Of a stretch of DNA of 64,000 bases, positions 43,607 to 54,150 are shown piece by piece. Position 1 is the stretch's first letter. Every line of letters begins with the position of its first letter. Below the pieces are notes generated by a model. It saw only the letters and a list, made by a program, of their open reading frames with translations. It searched no databases and was not told the DNA's origin. Position numbers and translations under genes: made by a program. The stretch is from Limnephilus marmoratus (lineage: Eukaryota > Arthropoda > Insecta > Trichoptera > Limnephilidae). The stretch covers positions 14,272,710 to 14,336,709 of the forward strand of contig OU862910.1 of the NCBI GenBank assembly GCA_917880885.1, given 5' to 3'.

Positions 43607-44773
43607 CTAGTCAGAAAAAACTTCCGGAAATCCGTGAATAAACTTTTCTCCATTCCTCATTTGCGGCGTCACTAAATTAATTGTCTCCTGAGAAGTTATC
43701 CCAAGATCGAAACATTCCATAAAATCTCTTCCCACAATTAATTCTGTTCCTTTTATTACTACAATAAAATTAATATTTTTGTTCCTACCCTTAAATTTCA
43801 CATCAAAAATCGCCTTTCCTACGACTTTTAAACGATTATTTCCATAACCTGAAATAATCCGCTTGTCTTGTGACAAAATGATTGAACTAAAATGTCGTTT
43901 AAACATACCCTCCGGCATCACACATAAAGATGAACCGGAATCAATCATTGCCGTAAACTTCTTGTTATTAATTTCAATTTCAGCAGTAATCGGACTAATT
44001 GACGCAACTAAAACTTTACTATCCCTGTGATTTTCAAAAATGGGATTTATAGGATTATTCTTGCAGAATTTCTGTAAATGCCCAACGCCCTTACATTTAA
44101 AACATTTCGCATTACGAAATTTACAATCAAACGATAGATGATCATTCCTTTTGCAAATAAAACACTGTTTTTTAAAACTACCCACGGGTGATCTAAAATT
44201 CGTACCTGAATTTGATCCTAACCTATAAGCTGGTTTCGTGTTAAAACTACCCTTGGGGCTCGACGATCGTTCCCTACGCTGATCTCGCTTGACCCCATCG
44301 CTAGTAACTCGTTTTTTTACTAGGTTTACTTCTGATTTTACTGTATTAGCACTATCCAAAGTTGACATACTAACTGCAAATCCTTCTATTTCATTAAACG
44401 ATAACGTTTGCCCTTCTACAAAAATTTTCTCTTTCGCGCGCCCCGGTAACAACCCGATTGCAAACATGTCTATAAGATTTTTTTCAAGCCTCGTTTCGAA
44501 TTGACAATACGTTGCTAAAGAACGATTTTTGTTACAATGTTTGTCGAGAAGCGCTAAAAGTTTATCAAAAGATAAGTCCGTTACTTTACTTGGAAAACAC
44601 AGATTAATTAGTAAGGTCAACGTTTCTGATTCTAGGAGATTCAATAAAAAAGCCCGTTTTTTCTCCACAGACGCTTTGTCATCATGGATCACGAAAAATT
44701 GCTCTATCCGAAGTCGAAACAACCCCCAGTCTCCGGAGAGATGGCAAAACGGTGGTATTCTACCCGATTCCAT
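43607..44773 (-). CDS. gypsy-type gag-protease protein
   Basis: This 388-aa frame starts at the Met at 44773 (MESGRIPPFCHLSGDW). The upstream in-frame ATG at 44839 would add 22 hydrophobic residues and is less likely. The N-terminal gag (about 1-150) forms the particle. A basic Ser-rich linker follows, then two CCHC zinc knuckles: C204-x2-C207-x4-H212-x4-C217 and C224-x2-C227-x4-H232-x4-C237. The aspartic protease has catalytic D278 in AMIDSGSSLC and a GRDFM flap-end motif. The frame ends at GFPEVFSD, the usual start of the linker to RT, where the coding sequence breaks off. Gag appears slightly shortened around residues 93-98. Confidence 0.88.
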   Translation of the reverse strand: MESGRIPPFCHLSGDWGLFRLRIEQFFVIHDDKASVEKKRAFLLNLLESETLTLLINLCFPSKVTDLSFDKLLALLDKHCNKNRSLATYCQFETRLEKNLIDMFAIGLLPGRAKEKIFVEGQTLSFNEIEGFAVSMSTLDSANTVKSEVNLVKKRVTSDGVKRDQRRERSSSPKGSFNTKPAYRLGSNSGTNFRSPVGSFKKQCFICKRNDHLSFDCKFRNAKCFKCKGVGHLQKFCKNNPINPIFENHRDSKVLVASISPITAEIEINNKKFTAMIDSGSSLCVMPEGMFKRHFSSIILSQDKRIISGYGNNRLKVVGKAIFDVKFKGRNKNINFIVVIKGTELIVGRDFMECFDLGITSQETINLVTPQMRNGEKFIHGFPEVFSD

Positions 44774-45211
44774 AACTCCCAACAAATAAATCGGCAAAGA
44801 AAAATCAACAAGAAAACAATAACAAATAATCCCTCTCAAAGAATCAAAAATACTTATCTCAGGAACTCTTCTGGTCTCCCTCTGGGTTTTATCCTTGTCT
44901 TCTGATTAATTGATTAATCCAATGATCCACAGATTCGTCCTTGAAACTATTAATCCAATGATCCGTTTTGACCTTGAAACTTCTGATTAATCCAATGATC
45001 CACAACCAGATCGCCTCCTTGCGGTATTTCACTTCTGTTCCTAAAACAAAAATCTTCTTATTCAGCCCGTAGCCACGGAACCAAATGCTCCTTAATCTCG
45101 AGCAGAATCTCTTCCGATTCCTTGCCAAAACTGCAAGTCACTCCAGCAGTGACTTAGTCCTCCGTGTCCAGCACCAATTGTTATTCGCACGCGTAACTTT
45201 CACACAATTAT
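44774..45211 (-). other. 5' leader of the LTR element
   Basis: Non-coding region between PBS and gag, with short repeated segments (TTGATTAATCCAATGATCC type) near 44910-45010. Confidence 0.55.
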
Positions 45212-45231
45212 ACTTATACGGCTGCGCCAAT
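45212..45231 (-). other. primer-binding site, tRNA-Ser type
   Basis: The minus strand reads TGGCGCAGCCG two bases inside the 5' LTR, matching the 3' end of insect tRNA-Ser (TGGCGCAGTCG) at 10 of 11 positions. Similarity falls off afterwards. Confidence 0.65.
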
Positions 45232-45511
45232 TGTTATGTCTGCCCTTTCCTCGGCAGATAGTAATTATTAAATAAGGTTCTTTGAATATAAAAGTGTTTA
45301 TTTACTGGAATAACCTAGCTGGTTAGCTACGTCTGTTTACTATTCGGGGGTAGGTAAATCTCTGGAGCCTTGCCACGGGAGCTCGCAAAGTATATCTCTG
45401 AGACTGCTTCTTGTACGCCAATGCCATCTGGCGAGCTATGGTGCAAGCTACATGCTTACCGCCATCTATCGTATTCTTTCCATATGAAATACTTAATTAC
45501 TCTACATCACA
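45232..45511 (-). repeat. 5' LTR of Ty3/gypsy-type element
   Basis: 280 bp, same length and, as read by eye, same sequence as 40877-41156. The adjacent outer sequence is LINE DNA starting at what corresponds to 39868. Confidence 0.9.
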
Positions 45512-46620
45512 GTTTCTCATCTGTAGCCATTAAATTAATACAAGAGTATTTGAGAGACAGAAAGCAGGTAACAAAAATAAATAATCAATTTTCAAAACCA
45601 ATGGAAAATAAGTTAGGAGTACCACAGGGATCGGTCCTTGGACCTCTATTGTTCATACTCTATATTAATGACATGGTGAAAATATTTTCAAAATGCAAAG
45701 TACGACTTTGATACGCCGATGATACACTAATATACTTAATTGGAGATAACTATGAAGAACTAATACACATTTTAAATAATGAACTAAATGATGTATCAAG
45801 ATGGCTAAAAATAAATAAGCTTAAATTAAATACAAAAAAAAAACAAAATGTATGGTGATCGGATACAAGAAGACATCCAGTGAAAGCAAAATTAAAATTG
45901 ATGGTGAAATTATTGAAAATGTTACTGAAATGAAATACTTAGGAGTTATATTAGATTCCAAACTAAACTTCAATAGACATGCTGAATACACCCAAAAGAA
46001 AATTGGCAAAAAGATATCTTTTTTTGGAAGAATTCGGCCAAAAATTTCTAGAAAAACTGCAATCACCATATACAATTCAATTATTGCTCCACACTTCAAC
46101 TACTGCTCAAGTATACTTTTCCTATGTAACGAAAGAGAACAAAATAAGTTACAAATTCTCCAAAACAGGGCTATGAGAATAATTCTTCGACGAAACAGAT
46201 TTTCAAAAATAATTAAAATGTTAAAGGAACTAAATTGGTTGACCGTGAAACAGATGCTCACCTTGAACACGATGGTATTTATCCACAAAATATTGAACAA
46301 CACGTTACCAAAATACTTCTCAAATAAAATTGTATACAATAAAGACATTCACAGATATAACACAAGGACGTGCAAGGAAATTAGGCTACAAAAAAAGGAC
46401 AAAGCGAATACGCAGAACAGTCTACTGTACAAGGGAATGAAGTTGTATAACACACTACCAGAAACTTTAAAGTCCACACCAATTGGAAAGTTCAAGATGT
46501 ATTGTAGGAGCTACATAAAACTTGAAAAAATATAGTGAATATGAAATATTTTAATCAATTAGAAATTTGTAAACTTCAATGTACAAATTACTAAAATAAA
46601 AAAAAATATTATTATTATTA
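45512..46620 (+). pseudogene. LINE polymerase second copy (990-bp duplicate) plus true 3' end
   Basis: 45512-46501 repeats 39868-40857, including the TGA before YADD and the A-run frameshift. It then continues into the real end of the protein (MYCRSYIKLEKI-stop at 46535) and an AT-rich 3' UTR finishing in an (ATT)n-like tail at about 46600-46620. Together with 38368-40857 it is one LINE whose middle 990 bp are doubled around the LTR element. Confidence 0.88.
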
Positions 46621-46791
46621 TCCGTATCCTTATCACTCCCGTGCTTAAAGGCCCGACCGTTCGCCTCGCCATCGATCACCGTTCGCATCGATTACCGTTC
46701 GCATCACACTTTTTGTAACAATCACCACTTTTCGTAATGCATCCACCAATTTACCCCTCAAGTCGAGCGTGCGTAAAGAAGTTTTACTTCA
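46621..46791. repeat. right half of the split inverted-end element
   Basis: Matches 8840-9039: CCTTATCACTCCC, AAAGGCCCGACCGTTCGCCT, ACCGTTCGCATCGATT repeats and AAGTCGAGCGTGCGTAAAG up to the inverted tip. Confidence 0.8.
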
Positions 46792-47339
46792 AAAACCTCT
46801 CCTTCCATTCTCCACCTCCTTTCCTCGTGTTTCCATCCTACTTGTTTATCTCGCCAATTCAGAGTAGGTCTGAGGGCGGCCTTGGGCCCTTTCGGTTCCT
46901 CTTGGGCGTCACTAAATGACGAGACCCAAAATTGTAATTCAAAGGCAACAAAAACTTTTCTACAAGCAGTATTATTCAAACATCTCCATTGCAAAATTTT
47001 GCTCTCCGAACGAATAACATTGAGCTTGCGAAATTATAAAGTAATTTTTTCAACTGTTGGAAAAACTCAAATCGTCGTGGCAAATAATTATGAATTCGTT
47101 ATATTCGCATTGAAAGTTTTTTAGCTGTGAAGCCTAGAATTTAAATCAGACGGAGAAATTCATTTCGGGTGACGAATGAAAAAAACATTAGACTATGCTT
47201 GTTTCCGCTTGAATGAACATGTATTCCTCATTTTTTACTTGCAAGAATGAAGCAAGATTATCAGGTGTTTTTGTTGACACTATTCGATGCTTTATTGTGA
47301 ATATCACACAATAGTTCCAATGTCCGGAGCCAGTGAAAC
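46792..47339. other. unassigned DNA
   Basis: No gene recognised. Confidence 0.4.
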
Positions 47340-47415
47340 ACAGGTCCGATGTCATCTATGGGGATGGTGTGTGGAGGCTCTTTTTGGGAAGAGGATGCAG
47401 AAGTTCTGTGAAGGA
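47340..47415 (-). repeat. family B tail fragment
   Basis: Short stretch with GATGTCATCTATGGGGATGG and GTGTGGAGG, homologous to the tail-proximal part of family B. It lies immediately next to a fuller copy in the same orientation. Confidence 0.6.
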
Positions 47416-47421
47416 TGAAAG

Positions 47422-47815
47422 TTTTTTTCACATTAGCTCCACGCCGGAGGCCCTGAGGAAAATAATTTATATTAGGGCCTACGTCATCTTAAGGGATACT
47501 GTATGGGGGTCTTTTTAAGGCAAGGAAAGAGAGGAAGTTATAGGAAGGACAAAGGTATGAGGAATGGGTAGGAATCTGGTGTCAGTGTGTTCAGCAGCGA
47601 CAGATCCATCCCTCCAACCGCGGTACTAGGCGATGAGTCAAAAGCAACAGACCTCTCCCGAATCGACCAACCACGCAGCTGGTGGACAGATTCACCTTCG
47701 GGTCTTGACACCGCCAAGACCTGAAGTTGCTAAGTCACCAAACGTAGCGAACCACTTAGGGGACCTATAATAGAAATGTTAGTAATCCAATAATTGGTTC
47801 CCGGTGCGGCAAATT
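47422..47815 (-). repeat. family B retroelement, long subfamily
   Basis: T-run and CACATTAGCTCCACGCCGG at the left, GTTCCCGGTGCGGC at the right. It shares the extra interior with 21825-22240 (CGACCAACCACGCAGC-like) and is diverged. Confidence 0.7.
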
Positions 47816-48925
47816 TAAGTTGTGTTCATCACTTGCGTCCCAAATTTAAGTTGTGTTCATTGCTCATAATATTTCATATTTAAAACATTTTAAGAGACAT
47901 ATTTCGCATTTCACCGGTTTCCAACTCACGATCTTAAGACCCAGTATCTATGCACCTAAGGGTCACGGTGATCTTGTGCATGTTAGTTTTTATCATATCT
48001 TTAACGTGTAGTTTTAACAGAAATTGTTTATACCTTCAGAAAGATAAGATCTTTCAAGGCATGAAAATCACAAACTGATGTGTAAATATAATATATGATT
48101 TATCAAATCTCTTTTGCTGTACAAAAGCGTACTGAATCTGTGTATTGATGTACAGTAATGTACATACAATACATCAAGTAGAAACCAACAATGAATCAAT
48201 TCCTTCACAACATATAAATATAACGTGTAAAGGAATAGATTTTTTTTATTGAAAAAGTTTCAGGATCACCCCCTCCAAAAATATATTCTCGGTTCGAGAC
48301 GGGTTAACAGGCGTTAGAATAAATCTACGCTTTATGCAAAACCCTTCGATTCAATGTTTGGAAATTGAAAAAAGAAAAATATGAAGACGACCCGCAGCGA
48401 TATATACATTTATCAAGTAGATGGGTACTCTAACACAGTGATCCGCTACCGGTGTGCCACGATACACTGGTATGTTGTGGGCTGATGGTGGTTGAATCTC
48501 CGCGGTGAAAAGAAAAAAAAGACTAAAATTGTGTGTAACTTCTCAGAATCAAAATAACTCAAGATCACAGTTCAGATTCTGTACGCAAAATAATAAATAT
48601 GACATCAGACGGATTTAGAATAAGTACAATTCTGGATGATTTCGAAACAACTTGATAACTGTTTAACCATCTGTTTTAGATTTTACAGTAAGCTGTGACA
48701 AGTTACTGTTAAAATTTCTTGGTTATAAACCAAGTTATCGTTTTATTTCATCAATAAATATTTCACAGTGTTTTTTCACCGAAACCAGTCTACGCCGAGG
48801 GCGTCGGATAAACTTGCAAAGAATCCTTATTACAAAATCCAAAGATTACAATAACCTAAGTACGTTTACAGCACTGTCGATATGCAACTGTCCTAAGGTA
48901 AAATTTTCGCAACATTAAATCATAA
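47816..48925. other. unassigned DNA
   Basis: No recognisable gene or repeat in about 1.1 kb. Confidence 0.4.
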
Positions 48926-49118
48926 TATAATGAATAAAAAATCACTTTGTTTAAACCACTATTTTTAAAACAAATCAACATGTTTCGACAACAATGTTGT
49001 CTTCATCAGGATATGTTACTATAATAAGACAAATTATATTAAGACAACATTGTTGTCGAAACATGTTGATTTGTTTTAAAAATAGTGGTTTAAACAAAGT
49101 GATTTTTTATTCATTATA
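48926..49118. repeat. perfect palindrome, 78-bp arms
   Basis: Arms 48926-49003 and 49041-49118 are exact reverse complements by eye, around a 37-bp loop. Each arm contains CATGTTTCGACAACAATGTT. The arms begin TATAATGAAT. The lack of any mismatch indicates a young element or ongoing correction between arms. Confidence 0.9.
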
Positions 49119-49350
49119 TGAAAAATGATACCACAAAGTTATTTTGCAAAGTTCGAAGAAGTAAATCATAATACTTAACAATTAATACTTTTTTCCCGCT
49201 GTGTGTCGAAAAGTACCATTGCAACTTTTTGAACTGCAGTCAGAACACGAGAATGGTTTCGTCCATTGAAAACGAAAATTCGTTTGGTAATCCTAGGTTT
49301 AGTTCGGTTACCTTTGTATAGAACAAGACACAAAAAAATAAAAAGATAAC

Positions 49351-49426
49351 GGTCGCAACTGGGACTCGAACTCAGAATCTCTCGTCTTACCGGAATGAGC
49401 GCCTTATCGCCAAATAGGCCACCGTC
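49351..49426 (-). tRNA. tRNA-like sequence, loop CCGGTAA
   Basis: Minus strand with a T-arm containing GAGTTCGAGTCCC and anticodon arm TCATT CCGGTAA GACGA (GGT at 34-36, C at 33). The D-arm is GGCCTATTTGGCGATAAGGC-like. A T5 run lies beyond the 3' end. Confidence 0.55.
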
Positions 49427-49744
49427 AGCTCTAAAATAAACTCGGATATATTTATCCGAGACGCCTTCTAGGTTACAAACCAGTTCTTAGAACGGTTGTT
49501 TCCAATGGAAAAGCTATGCCTATAAAACGGAAAAAAATCCGTCGAAGATAAAATTGTTCATTCTAAAATTTGAAATATGAGATTGACAAAATTGACGGTT
49601 TGATAAGAGAAAAATTTACTAAGAAAATAATTATCTATAACAATTAGTCCCATATACACCCGTCTGGAGACTATGGCATCCCCAATAAGCCAGGAGGGGA
49701 AGGAGATGGGAAGAGAAAGGTGGAGATATACGCAGTGTATAATA

Positions 49745-49817
49745 GGCAGTGGCCTAATTGGATAAGGCGCCCATCCCGGTAAGACGAGAGGTTTTGGGTC
49801 GAGTCCCAATTGCTACC
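49745..49817 (+). tRNA. tRNA-like sequence, loop CCGGTAA
   Basis: Plus strand with acceptor GGCAGTG/TGCTACC (one mismatch) and D-arm GGCCTAATTGGATAAGGCG, similar to insect tRNA-Arg D-arms. The T-loop is one base short (GGGTCGAGTCCC). T5 starts six bases downstream. It is the inverted partner of 49351-49426. Confidence 0.55.
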
Positions 49818-49931
49818 GTTATCTTTTTATTTTTCTGTGTCTTGTTCTATACAAAAGTAACCGAACTAAACCTAGGATTACCATACGAATTTTCGTTTCA
49901 GTGGAGGAAACCATTCTCGTGTTCTGACTGC

Positions 49932-51010
49932 CTGTTCTCTTTCATATTTTCGTTTAGATTATTAGTGTTAATTTCTTCTTCGATGATTTATCGTATTGAT
50001 GGGAATAACATTAAAAAATTATAACAAGAGAGTTGATCTAATAAAAACTTAATATATATTAAGTTTCATATTCCTTAATTCAATATCCTCATATATGTAT
50101 TTGCTGGCGTGCTGTGGAATGAGGTTGTCTCCTTAAACAAAATTTAATTTTTTTTACACATGTATCACATTAATTCGAGCATGCTTAGAACAAAACTGTA
50201 TTTTTTGTAAAATTCCGAATGGTCACAAGATGCATAAACCGTCAAAATGTTGATGTTAGCAGCGGCGGAAAAACGTGTAACATCAGGGTACATGTGCGGC
50301 AGTTCTACGGCAGTGCCTATCAAATTTTGAATTGTACTGAATTGTGTCTCGTGTACCGTCACGAGAAACCATCGCAAACTTTTTCACAATATCATTTTAA
50401 AAGCTCATAACTTCGTTATTTTAGGAGGTATCGAAAAATTTATTTTACTGTCGTTACTAATTCTTTAAATTTAATATATTTTAATGAAAAAAAATTAAAC
50501 TACATTATTCTTCTTTGAAATTTGGTGGGCTATGGGTGTAAAAGGGTTGCAAAACACTGCTCTAGTAGATATAATACTATTCTGTACGAAAAGTATGAAA
50601 AATACACACCGCAATATTCGATATTCCTCTATGTGCCTCCTTTCTTCCTGTCATGGTTGGTTTCATATGAAAGAGCGAAGTAATTCAGAGATGGGCATTA
50701 TTTCTTATTTCATTTATCATAACTCTAGAAAACCAATTTGATCGCAGATGTTTTCTCAGTTTTTATTGAATGCCTAAAGATTATATCGTGATCAAATTGA
50801 TCCTTGTAATATGATTGAAAACCTTATAAGAGAACTAGTTATTCCCATAACAACTTAGATTATATTTAGATAATGAAGTGAAAACTCATTTAGCACCGTT
50901 GTGATTTGACACTAAACGAAATTGAAAAAGATTTTTTTTAATTGAAAAGCGATACTAAAAAGAGAACCACGTGCATCTATAGGAATTAGCCTGCGAGAGA
51001 ATGGGATAGA
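49932..51010. other. unassigned AT-rich DNA
   Basis: No gene or shared repeat, apart from the 49932-49985 stretch resembling the outer arm of family D (TTTCATATTTTCGTTTAGAT). Confidence 0.45.
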
Positions 51011-51350
51011 ATAACCGTCACCTCTTTGTGCGGTGCTTCGTAACATCCCCTTCTACTACTTCCTTATTTTGCCAAATTTTCGGATAACGTTACGGTATCC
51101 ATCATCGGGGCAGATGTGTAACCGATTGTGGTTCTTGTATGTGTAGATGCGATACAATGTTGCTGGCCTCTATTTAAATGGTTTTCTGCGTGTAGTTTTG
51201 TTGTAACCGTCAATTACAGGATACCAAAAACTATTGAGCCTAGCCCGGTTGTCTGTATTAATATAAACGTCTACCCATCTGCTCTTAAGATGGACAGTGT
51301 AAAGCTAAAGAAGGAGTTAGCGCAACACGGCATAATACCCGAAAAATAAA
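51011..51350 (+). repeat. interspersed repeat, partner of 22360-22640
   Basis: It carries CCATCATCGGGGCAGATGTG and GTCAATTACAGGATACCAA as in the 22 kb copy, then an inverted copy of the first block (GCGCAACACGGCATAATACC) at the right end. This suggests a foldback organisation. CTCTTTGTGCGGTGCTTCGT at 51023 recurs near 62110. Confidence 0.6.
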
Positions 51351-51559
51351 GCACAAATATGCTTGTTCATCTAATTCGTGATATCGCTCTTTTGAAATAG
51401 CGCTCTTCGTATGTACCATTTATAAGATTTAAAGTTTTATTTTTATTTTTATTTTAACTTTATGAGTAAAACCTCAAATTGTAATATTTAATTAAATGAA
51501 GACAATATAAGCGAAACTCAATCGAAAATCTGAAAACAGAAAAATCAGAAAAAGATATT

Positions 51560-51631
51560 GACACATCTGGGACTCGAACCCAGGACCTCTCGCTTACCGG
51601 GCGAACGCGCTAACCACTGCGCCACCGTGTC
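51560..51631 (-). tRNA. array tRNA-like gene 1 (loop CCGGTAA)
   Basis: A 72-nt cloverleaf with every stem length canonical: acceptor GACACGG/ATGTGTC (one G-A mismatch, one G-U), D-stem GCGC/GCGC, anticodon stem TTCGC/GCGAG, five-base variable loop, T-stem CTGGG/CCCAG with loop TTCGAGT. Internal A- and B-box regions look usable, and a T5 terminator starts six bases after the 3' end. The anticodon reads GGT (Thr, codon ACC), a form rarely found in animal nuclear tRNAs, and position 33 is C rather than the near-universal U. It could be transcribed; a role in decoding is doubtful. Confidence 0.8.
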
Positions 51632-51973
51632 GATATCCAATTCGGTCACTTTTAACTGTATCATACTTCGACTAAGAACCACCCACACTATCTTCATTTT
51701 TCTTAACGCATATACTATTGGCTGCTATCTTTATGTATGATTGCAAGATTCAAACCCGAACTAAATGCTCTCTAGATAGTGTCTGGATAAATCTTTATCC
51801 ATTTTATTTAATATGCGACATCAATTGACTTTTCTGCAAGTCTAGGATGAATATTTTTATTTTTATTTTAACTTTATGAGTAAAACCTCAAATTGTAATA
51901 TTTAATTAAATGAAGACAATATAAGCGAAACTCAATCGAAAATCTGAAAACAGAAAAATCAGAAAAAGATATT

Positions 51974-52045
51974 GACACATCTGGGACTCGAACCCAGGAC
52001 CTCTCGCTTACCGGGCGAACGCGCTAACCACTGCGCCACCGTGTC
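51974..52045 (-). tRNA. array tRNA-like gene 2
   Basis: Same 72-nt sequence as gene 1, one period downstream. Confidence 0.8.
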
Positions 52046-52387
52046 GATATCCAATTCGGTCACTTTTAACTGTATCATACTTCGACTAAGAACCACCCAC
52101 ACTATCTTCATTTTTCTTAACGCATATACTATTGGCTGCTATCTTTATGTATGATTGCAAGATTCAAACCCGAACTAAATGCTCTCTAGATAGTGTCTGG
52201 ATAAATCTTTATCCATTTTATTTAATATGCGACATCAATTGACTTTTCTGCAAGTCTAGGATGAATATTTTTATTTTTATTTTAACTTTATGAGTAAAAC
52301 CTCAAATTGTAATATTTAATTAAATGAAGACAATATAAGCGAAACTCAATCGAAAATCTGAAAACAGAAACATCAGAAAAAGATATT

Positions 52388-52459
52388 GACACATCTGGGA
52401 CTCGAACCCAGGACCTCTCGCTTACCGGGCGAACGCGCTAACCACTGCGCCACCGTGTC
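52388..52459 (-). tRNA. array tRNA-like gene 3
   Basis: Same 72-nt sequence. The adjacent 3' flank carries a private substitution at 52371. Confidence 0.8.
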
Positions 52460-52801
52460 GATATCCAATTCGGTCACTTTTAACTGTATCATACTTCGAC
52501 TAAGAACCACCCACACTATCTTCATTTTTCTTAACGCATATACTATTGGCTGCTATCTTTATGTATGATTGCAAGATTCAAACCCGAACTAAATGCTCTC
52601 TAGATAGTGTCTGGATAAATCTTTATCCATTTTATTTAATATGCGACATCAATTGACTTTTCTGCAAGTCTAGGATGAATATTTTTATTTTTATTTTAAC
52701 TTTATGAGTAAAACCTCAAATTGTAATATTTAATTAAATGAAGACAATATAAGCGAAACTCAATCGAAAATCTGAAAACAGAAAAATCAGAAAAAGATAT
52801 T

Positions 52802-52873
52802 GACACATCTGGGACTCGAACCCAGGACCTCTCGCTTACCGGGCGAACGCGCTAACCACTGCGCCACCGTGTC
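52802..52873 (-). tRNA. array tRNA-like gene 4
   Basis: Same 72-nt sequence as gene 1. Confidence 0.8.
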
Positions 52874-53215
52874 GATATCCAATTCGGTCACTTTTAACTG
52901 TATCATACTTCGACTAAGAACCACCCACACTATCTTCATTTTTCTTAACGCATATACTATTGGCTGCTATCTTTATGTATGATTGCAAGATTCAAACCCG
53001 AACTAAATGCTCTCTAGATAGTGTCTGGATAAATCTTTATCCATTTTATTTAATATGCGACATCAATTGACTTTTCTGCAAGTCTAGGATGAATATTTTT
53101 ATTTTTATTTTAACTTTATGAGTAAAACCTCAAATTGTAATATTTAATTAAATGAAGACAATATAAGCGAAACTCAATCGAAAATCTGAAAACAGAAAAA
53201 TCAGAAAAAGATATT

Positions 53216-53287
53216 GACACATCTGGGACTCGAACCCAGGACCTCTCGCTTACCGGGCGAACGCGCTAACCACTGCGCCACCGTGTC
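53216..53287 (-). tRNA. array tRNA-like gene 5
   Basis: Same 72-nt sequence. The 5' flank carries a private substitution at 53440. Confidence 0.8.
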
Positions 53288-53629
53288 GATATCCAATTCG
53301 GTCACTTTTAACTGTATCATACTTCGACTAAGAACCACCCACACTATCTTCATTTTTCTTAACGCATATACTATTGGCTGCTATCTTTATGTATGATTGC
53401 AAGATTCAAACCCGAACTAAATGCTCTCTAGATAGTGTCGGGATAAATCTTTATCCATTTTATTTAATATGCGACATCAATTGACTTTTCTGCAAGTCTA
53501 GGATGAATATTTTTATTTTTATTTTAACTTTATGAGTAAAACCTCAAATTGTAATATTTAATTAAATGAAGACAATATAAGCGAAACTCAATCGAAAATC
53601 TGAAAACAGAAAAATCAGAAAAAGATATT

Positions 53630-53701
53630 GACACATCTGGGACTCGAACCCAGGACCTCTCGCTTACCGGGCGAACGCGCTAACCACTGCGCCACCGTGT
53701 C
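53630..53701 (-). tRNA. array tRNA-like gene 6
   Basis: Same 72-nt sequence as gene 1. Confidence 0.8.
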
Positions 53702-54043
53702 GATATCCAATTCGGTCACTTTTAACTGTATCATACTTCGACTAAGAACCACCCACACTATCTTCATTTTTCTTAACGCATATACTATTGGCTGCTATCT
53801 TTATGTATGATTGCAAGATTCAAACCCGAACTAAATGCTCTCTAGATAGTGTCTGGATAAATCTTTATCCATTTTATTTAATATGCGACATCAATTGACT
53901 TTTCTGCAAGTCTAGGATGAATGTTTTTATTTTTATTTTAACTTTATGAGTAAAACCTCAAATTGTAATATTTAATTAAATGAAGACAATATAAGCGAAA
54001 CTCAATCGAAAATCTGAAAACAGAAAAATCAGAAAAAGATATT

Positions 54044-54115
54044 GACACATCTGGGACTCGAACCCAGGACCTCTCGCTTACCGGGCGAACGCGCTAACCA
54101 CTGCGCCACCGTGTC
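54044..54115 (-). tRNA. array tRNA-like gene 7, at the inversion
   Basis: Same 72-nt sequence. Its 5' end (54115) is followed after three bases by the truncated inverted copy, so it has lost its normal 5' flank. Confidence 0.8.
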
Positions 54116-54118
54116 CTG

Positions 54119-54150
54119 GAGAGGTCCTGGGTTCGAGTCCCAGATGTGTC
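54119..54150 (+). pseudogene. truncated tRNA-like 3' half at the palindrome centre
   Basis: Only the 3' 32 bases (variable loop, T-arm, acceptor 3' strand) remain, inverted relative to gene 7. With 54044-54075 it forms the inner ends of the palindrome around a 43-bp spacer (54076-54118). Confidence 0.85.

Larger units (their letters stand above)
40877..45511 (-). mobile_element. non-autonomous Ty3/gypsy-type LTR retrotransposon lacking RT
   Basis: 4635 bp on the minus strand: 5' LTR (45232-45511), tRNA-Ser-type PBS, gag-protease ORF, a non-coding interruption in place of reverse transcriptase, an RNase H end plus integrase ORF, a polypurine tract and the 3' LTR. There is no env-like ORF. Matching LTRs indicate recent insertion. 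With no RT of its own it would depend on a relative's enzymes. It is flanked by 990-bp direct repeats of LINE DNA instead of a 4-6 bp target duplication. Confidence 0.9.
38077..46791. mobile_element. inverted-end element split by an 8.2-kb nested insertion
   Basis: The left end TGAAGTAAAACT (38077-38088) and its flank match 8643 onward. The right end AGTTTTACTTCA (46780-46791) and 160 bp inside it match 8840-9039. In the 8.6-9.0 kb copy these halves are adjacent; here they are separated by a LINE (from about 38368 to 46620) that itself contains an LTR element. Confidence 0.7.
49235..49931. mobile_element. tRNA-bearing foldback element, family D, large copy
   Basis: Left arm 49235-49426 and right arm 49745-49931 are inverted copies (GCAGTCAGAACACGAGAATG at the tip, AATCCTAGGTTTAGTTCGGT within). 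Each ends inward in a tRNA-like gene. The 320-bp centre includes the block shared in inverted orientation with 14055-14195 and a small piece resembling SINE A. Confidence 0.8.
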
